This document shows positions 35,206 through 47,015 of a stretch of DNA of 64,000 bases, piece after piece. Below the pieces are notes generated by a model, which saw only the letters and a list, made by a program, of their open reading frames with translations, searched no databases and was not told the origin of the DNA. Position numbers and translations under genes: made by a program. The stretch covers positions 22,165,352 to 22,229,351 of the forward strand of contig NC_080562.1 of the NCBI RefSeq assembly GCF_030253575.1. Reading direction: 5' to 3'. The stretch comes from Rhododendron vialii. Taxonomy: Eukaryota > Streptophyta > Magnoliopsida > Ericales > Ericaceae. Each line of letters starts with the position of its first letter. Within the stretch, counting starts at the first letter, position 1.

Positions 35206-36160
35206 GGGGGTGTTTGGAAACCTACTTTTTGGCTTTTCATTTTTAACTTTTTGGCTTTTTGACTTTTTAAATTATGGTCAAAATGTATTTTAGAGATTGA
35301 AAGAGTGTTTGGGAGATATGTGCAGAATGTATTTTGGAACAGTAGTAGTGTTTGGTAGATGAATGATGAAAATGAATTATGGATTATTTTTTACGAAATT
35401 GCCCTTGACCTTTATTATTGTTTTAAAAAGTGTACAAATTTTGTTTTCTTTTTGCCTTTGGCTGTTTCTACTGTGTTAAAATAAAACAAACCACAGTTAA
35501 ATACACCCATTTTTTTTTTCGTTTTAAGAAAACAGAGACCAGTTCGGAAACAAAGCATCACAAATCTCAGTGAACACCTCAACGATAACCCTATGATGGT
35601 GATGAGAATTCACAGACAGAAAAGTCTCCAACAAATCCTCCAGATCCCTCTGTTCAAAAAAAAAAAAAAATTCCTCCAGATCCCTAGCATCGAAAATCTG
35701 CTTCTCCACAATCATCTCCACCATGGAAGTCGTGAAATCAGCGTACGAGTCACTCGATTGCTTCTCCACCACAAAGCAACCGTCCTTCACTTTTCCGTCG
35801 ACGACCACGTCACTTTTCCGTCGACGACCACGACCCTTCTCCGAGTTTCTTCTCTTCTTTCGTTTCTCCTCTCTCTCTCTCTGGTGTGAAGTGTGAACAG
35901 GTGATGAAGAAATAAGTGGATAAGAGGAAGGGGCAAAACTGGTAAATGAAAGGGAGGTAAGTGGATTTGGTAATTGACCACAAAATGGAAAAATGTAAAA
36001 ATGTGAAAAACACCTCCTGGCTTGATTCTGGGTTTTTGCTCCAAAACTGAAAAACAAAGAATCCATTCTCCAAGAATCCATTCTCATAATGCAATGCCAA
36101 ACACCCAAAATAGAAAAATGCAAATGCAAAAATGGGAAAATGGGGTTCCCAAACACCCCC
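35206..36160. mobile_element. Harbinger-like TIR element carrying a host gene piece
   Basis: The ends are GGGGGTGTTTGGAAACC and, inverted, GGGGGTGTTTGGGAACCCC, flanked by TGA on both sides (35203-35205 and 36161-36163). Further copies of GTGTTTGG lie inward on each side, as in subterminal repeats. The TIR style resembles the autonomous Harbinger element here (GGGTGCGTTTGG), but the duplication is TGA instead of TTA. It has no transposase; the interior holds an OVATE-domain reading on the minus strand. It is 955 bases long and would need a transposase supplied from elsewhere. Confidence 0.7.
35524..35850 (-). pseudogene. OVATE family protein (OFP) C-terminal fragment, captured
   Basis: The minus strand reads RRRKSDVVVDGKVKDGCFVV EKQSSDSYADF, then TTSMVEMIVEKQIFDARDLE, an insert, DLLETFLSVNSHHHHRVIVE and VFTEICDALF before a stop. 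This is the complete OVATE domain of plant transcriptional repressors that shape organs. The insert of 12 residues (EFFFFFEQRDLE) comes from a CTGTTC plus A15 block at about 35649-35670 flanked by direct copies of TCCTCCAGATCCCT; without it the domain is seamless. The frame is open upstream to 36156, but that part is non-coding in style and no OFP N-terminus exists. It sits wholly inside a TIR element, so it is a captured fragment. Whether it is expressed is unknown. Confidence 0.8.
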
Positions 36161-36672
36161 TGAGTGAGCTTTAAGTCTTTAGTATCTAGCTCTTACATGT
36201 AAGCAGGTGTAACTTTGACTTTATTATAGGCAACCTTACGAATTGCAGCTATGGCTAGAACAAATGAGTTTCAGCAAAATACTATATTTCTTGGTCTTAG
36301 AAAGACTTGATAATACTTGTTATTGCTTGACATTTCCTATTTCCCCTTTGGGAAACCAACTCGTTTCTTTTCATAATGGAAAAGTTTGGTGCTTTATGTT
36401 GTTACATTGCCCCATCATATAGTTGTGAAAAAAGCGCCCATGCTCAAGGCGCAACAAGGCACCTGGTTTGTGCCTCAAGATGTCTGGGGCGGGGCGACGG
36501 CCTAAAGGTGAGGGTATATGCGTTGAGGCGCACCTCTTTTTACATTTTTGTAAATGAAACAGGAAAGGGTAAAAACTTTACAAAAGCTAATCCTAATAGA
36601 CCAAACCTTCTAGTCGACTTGTCTTCTCTTCTCTAGAGATGAAATAACTCGCAGACTTCTCCAAGCACCAAC

Positions 36673-36715
<43 letters not shown>

Positions 36716-37590
36716 TTTGTGATTGCAAGCCGCGTATGTTTCTCTCTTGCTTAGCTGTTGCGCCTGCACCTTTGTCGATTGATCCCCCCCCCTTCCCCCT
36801 CCCTTTTGTTTTTCAACTAGCCAGATTTTTTTTTGCCTGCTGACTCTGCTCTGTGTTTGTGCCTTATATCTGAGTGATTAAATGCAAATATACATGACTG
36901 TGACGTATACATGTGATTGGTTGATTCATTGTGCCCCACTTTTTTATCTGATTATTGTGCCCTTTCTGTGAATTTTTTTTGCTGTTTGACTTTTTTATTG
37001 AGATGTTGCTGTTTGCTGTTTGATAAATATGTATTACATACATATATGTTTTCCTGATGGACGTTTGGTAGATGTTTTTTGGGCTTTTTTAAATGGTAAA
37101 CTTCCAAAAATTCATTCTCATAGTGTTTATTATTTTAGGTATAGGCGTGTGCTATTTTTGCTATTTTCTCACATAGGTGCACCTCCCTTCAATAAGACCC
37201 CTGACTCGTGCCTGGACCCAAACAAACTTGCCCTGAATATCTATATGCAGCATATGAAATTCCGTGGAATTCTCTATTTTATTTATAGTAATGCGAGCTT
37301 CATGGGTTTTACTTCTGAGTCCTGTGTTTCAGTTACCAGGATTATATTCAGCATTACATAGTTTAAGCTTTGATGAAATTTAAAAGGTTTTATAAAGGGG
37401 AAAAGTTTTCAATACAGGGAAAGGATAAACTTCTCTCTCTCATGAAGGCCAGGAAGTAACAGACTTGAAAATGGTTATCAGAAAACAAAGTAATATGCTT
37501 CTGACTTCCTTGAGTTCGTCTAATGTCAACTTTGGGTCCATGATATTTGTACTCCTTGAAAACTTTGAGAAGTCTAATGCTTACTATTTA
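36161..37590. other. Spacer with repeat pieces
   Basis: At 36430-36540 sequence rich in GGCGCA/GCGCC (AAAGCGCCCATGCTCAAGGC) resembles the element at 51651-52200, but without clear ends. A (CT)n run lies at 36678-36713 and a C run at 36783-36793. No gene is seen; part may be the intron leading into the SGR6 relic. Confidence 0.4.
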
Positions 37591-37778
37591 CTCCCTCCGT
37601 CCCAATGTCCCGTCCGCAAAACAATGACTTAAATTTCAAGAAAATTTTAAACTTTTTTTCATAAATTACAAGAATTCATTAATATCTGCTAAATTGTTGA
37701 AAAGATTTTGAATTTTCTCGAAAAAATTGTACTATTTTAAGTTCTTTTCCAAACCAGACAAACATTTTGGGACAGAGT
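37591..37778. mobile_element. Stowaway-like MITE
   Basis: The ends are CTCCCTCCGTCCCAATGT and, inverted, CTCTGTCCCAAAATGT, flanked by TA, as in Tc1/mariner Stowaway MITEs. It is about 188 bases long with no coding capacity. Confidence 0.75.
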
Positions 37779-39603
37779 TACTCGTATTATCTTACTTTAA
37801 TATGTTGAATTATTGGGTCCACGACTCCACGTTTTAAGCTCTTTGTTTGGAATAGGTGCGCATCAACCGCTGAGGCATTGGGCCACATGGTTGGTGTAAT
37901 TACACAAACACAACAGAAGTTGGCTTTACCGAGATTAATCCCCACTATTTTGGAATTGTAAGCTAGACTGAGAACAAGATCATTAGTCTAAATGTTTGAA
38001 ATTTGATGTGCCAATACTTGTGGTGTAGTTTGTTAAAATAGTAATACTACAGAGCTTGCACTTATTTCAAATTTCCCCTACCTTTTCTGTTGACCAGGTA
38101 TAAAAGAGATCTTGGTATTGCGTTTGTGGCAACATGTAGTCTCCACAATCTTCTAAATGCCTCTTTACTGTCAGAAAGTGGTCCTCCTTTGCTGGATTTC
38201 AAGGTGAGCTCATTTGTTCTGCTTTTTATCTACTGAGTACTGAGTTTATTATTTACTGTTTATTCTTTTGTGGTTGTTTCTCAAATTGATTTTCATGTTT
38301 CAAAATTTACTGTAAGTGTTGTTTGGAATCTTGTACCTATCCCCTGTTTCCAAATCCTGGAGAAGTGCGTGTTTCATTTGATTGGGCTTTTTAAAACAGT
38401 TGTGGATAACAACAATCCAACTAGTTTTTAGTTGTATTTGTTTGTGTTACTTGCTGCTTAACCACATAACTTCTGATATTTTTTTGTTTAGCTTGTATGA
38501 CTGAATTTGGTCAGTTTTGAAAGGGAGAATTCCGAGGCAGATTTCATAACCCCTCTTTTAGTTCTATCGGAGCTAATATTTGGGCTATTCTGTTGAAGGC
38601 TCTCCTGTGGTTACAACTATTACCCCAAAGCCGCTCCAGATAGAGCCTGAGAAATTGAAGAAGTATTCATTGTTTGCAATCTATATTCTCAATCTTTTCA
38701 AATTATACACTCAGCATTGTTTTCCAGAAATATTCAGAGCCAGCTACCAACTAGAAGAAAAAGTAGTGTCTGTATTCCTCCCGTTGTTGATGTTCGTAAG
38801 GAAGCATTATGCGAGATTTTCGGGGTTTAACTGGCTACCCTTCCAGTAAGGTATTTGGTGTTTGTCTCATCTCCGCGAAGCTATCAGCTAGTGATTGCTC
38901 CCTCATATGGAGAAAATTTCCTCCGAAATTGGGGATGGGCACTAAAAATCTGAACCTGATGCTTGAGGACTGTAATCAAAGATATTTTGTTTAGTACTCA
39001 AGTTTTCTGGAGTTTGCATCTCATTCTCCCCGACTCTGTTAATCAACACAGAGCAACTTTTGAAGAACTTGCTTTGGACATGGACTGAATCTTATCATCA
39101 TCCCAACAAGGTTATTTGTAGGCCTAAAAATGAGGGTGCTCAAATAAGCCATGCTCAAGCATGCATGGTCTAGACAATAATCCATGTGTGTTCAATGAAG
39201 CTGTAGGTTTGTTATGAAACATCATAGTTGTTGAACTTTATGGATGTCTTCTGATTGTTCTTGGACTTGGAGACAATTCTTTAAGGTTAGGCTTTTTGCA
39301 CAACAGTTTTTTAAGGCTCTTATTAGTGATGGTTGGCTCAACCTTTTCATGGTTTGAGCACTGGCATCCTATCATCCTTTATTGGATCATTTTGGTTTGA
39401 GAATGGATCAAGCTTCAGGTATTCCCCCTCAGTGCTGAAGTTTCTATCATCATATATCGTAAATCGTTAAACCTTCATTTTCCTTTCTTTACATCCTCCT
39501 ACATTTCACACTAATCCTTGAAGGATTGGCTAAGTGGTTTGAACTATATCACGCACTCTCAAATTTAGTGCTTCACATTCTTGGAAAGCAATAAGGATCC
39601 ATC

Positions 39604-40335
39604 CAAGGGTGTAAATACCATTCCGTACAGACCGGTACCAGCCGGTTTGTCTCATTTTGGAGAGAAACCGGTACACCAGAGGTGCATTCCGTTTCGTCAA
39701 ACTTTATGGTGAATACCGTTGGTACCGGCCGGTACCGGCGAGTTCCTGCCTTCTTGGTGGTTTTCGGCGGTACCGACAGTGAAAAAATCAGAAAACAAAG
39801 GGGGAAATCAGAGAAAAGAAGATCAGAGGATTTCTCTTGGTTTTTCTTGCTGCTTGTGAACTGAGAGAAGGCGAAAGTTTTGTTTCTGAAACTTGTTCGT
39901 TTCAGATCTGATTTCTTTTTGACTGAATCGTGCGTGAAGTCTTCTTCTTTCTTATCCCTCTCTAAGATCTGTTGTTCCTTGCCTTTTTCTCCTCCTTGAA
40001 CCGAAAAGGCTTGTTTGGGGAAGATAAGCATCACCATGGAATTGAATAGTTGCGTTGGAAAGTGTATAAACCTTTTGTAGAAAACCGGTATGTACCATAC
40101 CAATAACAAAACCGTTGGAAAGTGCACACCATTTTATCCTACTACTATTTTAATTTTTTTTAGCTGATTCTGTATATATATAACTATGTAACATTAATAT
40201 AGTTGGATTATAGTCAATTTTATTACAAGATATCTCATGTTTTTTAATACATATTTATTAATAGTGTGAAATCCGAAATGGTACCCGGTATTATACTGGT
40301 ATGGTACCATGTCCGGTATGGTATTCATAACCTTG
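39604..40335. mobile_element. hAT-like non-autonomous element in an SGR6 intron
   Basis: The ends are CAAGGGTGTAAATACCATTC and, inverted, CAAGGTTATGAATACCATAC, flanked by GATCCATC and GTTCCATC (7 of 8 match), fitting an hAT 8-base duplication. The interior is rich in GGTACCGG motifs. It has no transposase; the 184-residue open frame is incidental. It lies inside the 3.2 kb intron between SGR6 exons 2 and 3. Confidence 0.7.
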
Positions 40336-41568
40336 GTTCCATCACCCTATCATCCCAGCTAAAATGGAAATATCCTACCATGAGGACAAAGAGAGAGACT
40401 CAACCTTGTGTGATGCCAATCCTTGATAACAAGAACACACAAGCACATGAATAAGAGGGAGAAGGGTCTTAAACAGAGAAAAGGAAGTAGTGCACTAGCA
40501 GGGAAATAGAGAAGTTCGACCTACCCACCTACACGAGGGGGATCCTTCTATACGTTACGTCTACTTATTTACGAATACTGACTGCTAACTAATCTCATTT
40601 AATAGCTATTCCATCTTGAGCAAGAGGACGGTAGATAAATTGATGCAAGAAGATAGTCTGAACCACCTAATGAAACCTAGTTAACAAAAGGGGGAGAATC
40701 TTCCTTACATGCCTAGCCTAGTGGCACTAACTGGAATGGTTCTCCAAAGGGATTTCGTGGATGTAGTTTTATTTTGTGGATGGCTGTCGCAGGTAAGATT
40801 AGGACCTCGGAAAAGCTTAAAAAAATGGGTGGTTTCTTGATAATGCTACTTTCTTGCTTTGTGTTCAAGCTTATGAGTTCTTATCTCATCTCTTTTTTGA
40901 TAGTCCATATTCATGAGCTATTATTAAGTCTCATGTATCTCAGCTCTATGGTACTTCTCTTCTGCTCGTGGGTCACAGGCTCACAGCACCTTGAGATTTC
41001 TTGGGCTTCATGAAAGTTCAGTGGCAAAGACTTCCATAACGCTGTTAGGAAGTTAGCATGGCTAACAATGGTGTTATTCATTTGACAAGAACAAATAACA
41101 GACTAACAGAGTCTTCAATGATATTCAAAAATCTACTACTGTTCTTGATCTGATTAAGTTTGAAGTTTGAATTAAGGCTTCCAAAATCAGATCTTTCTTA
41201 TTCTTCTGTCTGTAATTAGAAGTGTGTGCCCTTCTTGAAACTTGTATTTCTTGTCCTTAGTCAGCAGCTTTGCTCCCCCCCTAAAAACAAGGAAAAAGCT
41301 AAGGATTTATATCCATTTTATGGCTCATGTACCTTTTTTTGTGATGGCTACTTTGTTCTATATGTTGCAGGACCTGACAGTTGTTTTGTCGACACTTCTT
41401 CCAGTGGTTTGCATCTATAATGGCAGCCAAGATAGTTCAGATTTCTCAGTGGGACTGAAGGTGCGTTAATTCATTAATTAATATGCTTATGTTCTTTCTT
41501 TGATTTTCATTGGGTTGTTTACATGCTGTCCAATTCTTTGTTACTAATATTTTCTTGTATTGTTGTAA

Positions 41569-42754
41569 GGGCAAATTATGCAAATGGTCCCTGTAGTTTA
41601 GGATTTGTGTCAATTTGGTCCTTGATTGCTCGACTTACACTCTAGTTTCCATTTTGTTCCAACTAACTACACTTCCATTAGTCTCTTGTAACGGTAGAGA
41701 GGATTGGGCCCCTTTCTCGATCTATACTCTTCCTCTTTTATCAATGCAATTGAGCCACAATTCAGATCCCTACCAGGCAGATAAAAATACTGTAAATATC
41801 CTGTGTATCCCAACATTCTTGTCCTTTCTCCTAAGCTTGTCAAAAAGGTCCCCATTTGGATTTGAAAACACCATAAAGACAAGGGTAAACTTAAATAAGG
41901 TAGGTGGGCTGTGGGAACCACATCACAAGACATGGGAAAAGGGACCAAAATATGGGGACTCTCAATCTTTTGACCATTATGCAAAACAGATCGGATATAT
42001 ACATATACAACATACAGAACATGGACACTGATGAATAAAAAAGATACAGAACATGTGATTTTGTGCCATTTAATAAAGCAAAACAACGCATTTTAGTACT
42101 AATATCTTCGAGAAGACACAAATCATTTGAAAAGTCACCATAATCTGGCATGTTTCCATCGATTCTACAGTTCCCCATGTTTGGTTCTTCCATAACTTGA
42201 AGTTTTTCAAGCTGATAGATGTTCTTCCTTTAACACAGCCGGCTTCAAATGGGAGGACCAAATAAATCGCTAAGTTCCGAATAACTAGTTTCCTCATGGA
42301 AGAAAAGATCTATACCATCGAGGATCTTCTAATGATCATAAAGGTTTTCTTTGTTATGGAATTGAATGACTGATTGACATTCCATATCGATGAAGCTCCC
42401 TAGTCCGTCCTTCTGGTGAAGCAGCTAAAACCTGAGTCAACTCCTACTGTTCCACTAATCGGGCCTGGTAGATAACCTCAATTCTGAAATAAAGAGAAAA
42501 GCCGGGTCTTGTGTAAAGGCAGTTTTCTTAGCAAAAATTGAGTGGGAAACAAATTAGGACAAGATCAGGGAGTGCGTTTTACGATTTTTACCCCAAAAAT
42601 CGGGCCCAATCCTTTCTCCCGTTACAAGAGGCTAACAAAAGTTGGCAATTATACTTAGTTGGAACAAAATGAGACTACAAAGTGTAAATCGAGCCAATCA
42701 GGAATCAAATTGACACAAATCCTAAACTATAGGGACCATTTGCGTAATTTGCCC
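41569..42754. mobile_element. Mutator-like element with long TIRs in an SGR6 intron
   Basis: The ends GGGCAAATTATGCAAATGG and, inverted, GGGCAAATTACGCAAATGG begin TIRs that stay alike for roughly 140 bases, to GATTGGGCCC. The flanks TTGTTGTAA and TTGTTTTAA (8 of 9 match) fit the 9-base duplication of Mutator elements. It is 1186 bases long. The interior frames (up to 139 residues) match nothing I know. It lies about 100 bases after SGR6 exon 3. Confidence 0.8.
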
Positions 42755-43609
42755 TTGTTTTAATTGTAGTTTCTAAGAATATTTGTGAATTCATTTTGTT
42801 CCATTTGTTTCATCCTTATTATGAACAATGATAGGGTGGGATTTTCTGTAGATTGTTGCCCATTAGAAAGTAGCAAATTAATTTTCGGCATTGGACAGAG
42901 GTTTAGTTTGGAATGGATTGGATATATTCTAGTAACCAATAGCTTGGGAATTATGAGGTAGTTTTTTTGTGCAGCCTTTTGTGAAGTTGTATTGTTGTTA
43001 TTAATTAGGATTAATTAATTAATCATCCTAATCAGCCATAGCTCTGAAGATTTCATCCTGCCCCCATTTTTGGGGTTATGTTTACATCCCTTTGACATGT
43101 GATTTATCTTTTATTATTTTGATATGATATCCATGCATGTGCGAATTTTTTTTGTGGAAATAAATATATGTATATTGTAATTTAGTTAGATTATATTAAT
43201 ATTCATTAACTTTAAATAGGGATTACGAAAAGGGAGGAATTCAAAAATTCAAAAAAACCAAATCCGACCAATTTTGTTTCCTTTGTTTACGGATGAAATC
43301 CTAAATTCAAACAAATATTCAAGGATATAACGGCTTCAGTTTTGGATTCACAAGAATCACCCATCACCAGACTCAACACTTTGCTAAGTTAGGGTTTGGG
43401 TCTCGAGTGGGCAGAAGATAGTTCTTAGCTTTGCCTAGGATTTGATGCCCTCATTCCTTATCCTTTTAATCTTTGTAACAATTTTAAGGATTAATAAATT
43501 TTGCCGTTCAAAAGAAAAAAAAACAAAATCTTCCTCTTCATCGCACTTCAAAAATTTTGTGACTTTGGCCTACTCAATTTATTTTCCTCTTCATCCTTAT
43601 CCGTCAATT

Positions 43610-44150
43610 TCAAATTTACAATGAATGCTTAACCATTTTACCATGACTACTGGTTTGAGTCAATTTGAAAGGATTCAATCATGTTAAATTAATCATGTAC
43701 CGCGAAATATGCTGTGACTCAATCAATCATAAATGTTGGTTTGATTCATCTTTGAGCTTACCATGAATACTGGGTCAATTTACCATGACCACCGATTTGA
43801 TTAAATTTCAAAAGAATGATGGGTAATTTTATCATGAATCAATTTGAAATTTACCATGCATGTTGAAATTTACTATGACCACTGGTTTGATTCAATTTGA
43901 AAGGAATCAATCATGTTAATTTATCATGCAGGCTCCTTTAAATTTAACATGAAATATGCCTTGACTCGATATAACATGCTTGATGGTTTGATTCATCTTC
44001 AAATTTATCATGACTCATGAATGCTTGTTTGATTCAATTCTAAATGAATCCATCATATGTTAACTTGTCATAAAGTACGAGTAACTTGACCGTGAAACGT
44101 GTTTGGGTGGTTTTTGAATTTACCATGAATGCTGGTTGGATTCGATTGCT
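43610..44150 (+). repeat. Degenerate tandem array (TTTACCATGAATGCTGGTTTG)n
   Basis: More than ten diverged units carry phrases such as TTTACCATGAATGCTGG, TTTGATTCAATTTGAAAGG and AATCAATCATG in alternation, within the 4 kb intron between SGR6 exons 3 and 4. There is no coding value. The origin is unknown. Confidence 0.7.
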
Positions 44151-45723
44151 GTAGTATTTGATCGAGTAAGAGTACGAGTCACGGAATGTTTCCCCACATG
44201 TACCGGCACTATGATCCACTATACCAACAATAATGAACTTCGACCATTTGGCATGGACAGATCGAAGGCCAAAGAAATCGGAAATTGAAAAGGAAATGCG
44301 TTTAGATGGAGTAACTTACTGACTCGAACCATTCATGAATCATCTTCTTCTTCACCATGACGAAAGGCGACGGGTATGCGCAACGGGATGGCTGCGGGAG
44401 GATGATGAATCAAATGAGGGATTCAATTCCTGATAGGGTTTTGCATTACCTGCTAGAATTTCCAAAAGGTTCATATCCAATAATGTAAAGTGTAGTAAAG
44501 GATTCGTTTATTGGGTATATCCTGAAATAATGGTGGAGGACCTCCAAGTTTAGATTTGTTTGCCTATATAGGAGCAAAAAAGTAGGTAATATAGTGCAAT
44601 AAGGGCAAAGTTTGGTTTATTTAAATTTAGGGATGGAAACATAACCTTCCAATGTGTCCGGGATGAAAACACAAGTCCCTATGTGAGGAAAGACCAATAT
44701 TTAAGTACCCCTTGTTATTATGGTCACGAAGTGTTAGTAGACTATTGAATATGTGCCTCGTAACCTGATGAATAGCGTGTTTTTCAGCTATCCTGATATT
44801 TCTATTGTAACAATTTTAATTTTTTTTTATCATTGTGATCATAAATAAAATTTTATTGGCCGTTAGAAAAAAAAGAAAGAGATCATTTGAGAGCATTAGA
44901 TGATAGTTATGGCTTTATGTATTTCCTTAATTTGAAAGTGTTATCAATCTGTTTGAGAAACGAAGCATTACTTTTTCCCCTTGTATAGCCTTTTCCAGGC
45001 TTAGTTATTGATCTAAATTAGGTGTTGGTTGATTTAGTCCCAGTAGTTTAGTTGTGTGTGTGTGTGTGTTTTTTTTTTTGCAGCATCAGGAGTTGGCTCA
45101 ATCTTTTTTCCTTCTGAATTTTGCTTGAGATTTTCTCAGTGTTTTGTGTACACCTTATGCCAAAAAGACTGTTTCTATAAGGCTTGGCTTACCTCAATTT
45201 TTGCTTCTAGTTTTGGTTTACGTTTTCTATTTCCTACGTATTTTGGTAACTATACAGATGCTCTAAAGTTAGATATTGCTGTTGTGCCCATTTGTTTCCT
45301 TGATATTTATTTTCCTGTTTACCATCTTAGAGGGATAACGTTGTTTCTTGCTCGTTATCTTCCTAGACATTCTAGTAGTGCTTTATGTTTTGTTGGATGG
45401 ATGTTCTTGTATTTCTTCTGACTAATTTGTTTTGATTTCTCTTGTTCTTGCATGTGGTAGACCTACAATGAACTTCAACATTGCTTTCTGACAGTTGGCT
45501 TGGTATACCCCGAGGATTTGTTTGTGTTCCTTCTGAATGTGGGTATCATCTCTGAGCGTGAAGATTTTCAAGGCACATTACTTTGCGTGGTTTACTATTT
45601 TTAAGTGATTCTTATTGTTTCCTTCCTCCATGCATATCCCTGGAATAGAAACAGGAAGGACAGAAAACACACGTTACCATTAGCTTTCATAGTAAATTCT
45701 TGTATACTTCTATGTTTGCCACC

Positions 45724-46234
45724 TATGAAGCACCGACATCTCTAGAGGTCGAAGAATCGCAGCGTCAGGACACGGGGACACGGCAGGACACCTCGGAGAT
45801 ACGCACGGGACACGCCACGTGGCGTGTCCCATATTTTAATATTAAATTTTGAGGGGGACACGGCGGGGACACCGATGGGGACACGTGGCGTGTCCCATAT
45901 TTTAATATTAAATTTTGAGGGGGACACGGCGGGGACACCGATGGGGACACGGCAGGGGCCAAACTACAATTTTTTTTTAAAATTTTGGGGGCTAAACTGT
46001 AATTTTTGAAAAAATTGGGGGTTAAACTGTAATTTTTTTAAAAAATTTGGGGCCAAATTATAATTTTTTTAAATTTATTGGTGTTAAACTATAATTAATT
46101 AATTAATTATATATATAAATAAATAAATAAATATACATGTGGCGTGTCCCCCGCCGTGTCCGTGTCCCCATTTTTTTAGAATTCCCGTGTCCCGGTGTCG
46201 GTTTCGGTGTCCGTGTCCGTGTCGGTGCATCATA
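45724..46234. mobile_element. GTGTCC-rich Mutator-like element with internal tandem copy
   Basis: The ends are TATGAAGCACCGACA and, inverted, TATGATGCACCGACACGG. A direct repeat GTTTGCCACC flanks both sides (45714-45723 and 46235-46244), fitting a 9-10-base Mutator duplication. Inside, a roughly 65-base block (GTGTCCCATATTTTAATATT...GGGGACACC) is repeated in tandem at 45833-45955. It is 511 bases long, non-coding, and lies in the intron between SGR6 exons 4 and 5. Confidence 0.8.
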
Positions 46235-46958
46235 GTTTGCCACCATCTCACCCCATTCATGGATCTGAGCTCTTTATCACTATAAGAAATGCAAGTGGAA
46301 AGAGGATATCCTTTGGTGCACTTTGTGTCTTAAAGCATCTACTTCCTAGGTTTATGTCCTCTCGCCATTTGTTTGCTATTGATCTCCTTATATGTCCTAT
46401 ATCAACTAACTTTGTTTATTGTGTGAAGGTTGTCTGAAGCTTGACATAGTAAAAGGCCTTCACTTGTTGAAGCTGTAAGGTTGTTGCTAGATGAACAAAA
46501 TTTGGCTGTCCGTAAAGCTCTTTTAGAGGTATGCTATGATCTTTCAAGTCGTTGCATATGGAATGGCACTTGATAAAGACTTGGTTATTAATTTCTGATA
46601 TGTTCTCTTATTGCTTTTGCGTAGTTGATTGTTGTCATGGCTTCTCATTGTTACTTGGTCGGTCCATTCAGGGAGTTGTTTGTTGAATATCTTGTGCGCA
46701 TATCAGATAAGGATAGAAAAGATAAGGATAGAAATGATCTGGAAAGGTCAAAGGAAGCCGTTAGGCCAGCTGGCACATATTATGTTTTAAGACCTGACTT
46801 TAAAAATGGAATCCTTGGTTGACTATTGGTTTTCGTTTGCTATAGACTATTCAAAGTTTGTTACATTGTTCGGATAGTTTTGCAAAGGAGAACAATCAAC
46901 GTATATTGCATTGAGGTAATTACAAGATGTACAAGGGATTAAATAGATAGGAGATTAC

Positions 46959-47015
46959 AAAAAGACTAAACTAATCAGCAAAAAGACTAAACTAATCAGC
47001 AAAAAGACTAAACTA
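46959..47015 (+). repeat. 21-base tandem repeat, 2.7 copies
   Basis: AAAAAGACTAAACTAATCAG C is repeated exactly twice and then partly a third time, inside an SGR6 relic intron. Confidence 0.9.

Noticed and set aside
38580-38994. Frames starting MGYSVEGSPVVTTITPKPLQ
   Set aside because: They lie in an SGR6 relic intron, match no expected SGR6 exon and have no splice context; possibly another small insertion, but unsupported.
39573-40127. A 184-codon minus-strand frame
   Set aside because: It is the GGTACC-rich interior of the hAT-like element, with no family resemblance.
41615-42193. Frames of about 100-139 codons on both strands
   Set aside because: They lie inside the long-TIR Mutator-like element, have no recognisable domain and overlap each other.
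45056-45421. A 121-codon hydrophobic frame
   Set aside because: T-rich intronic sequence between SGR6 relic exons; its hydrophobicity follows from base composition.
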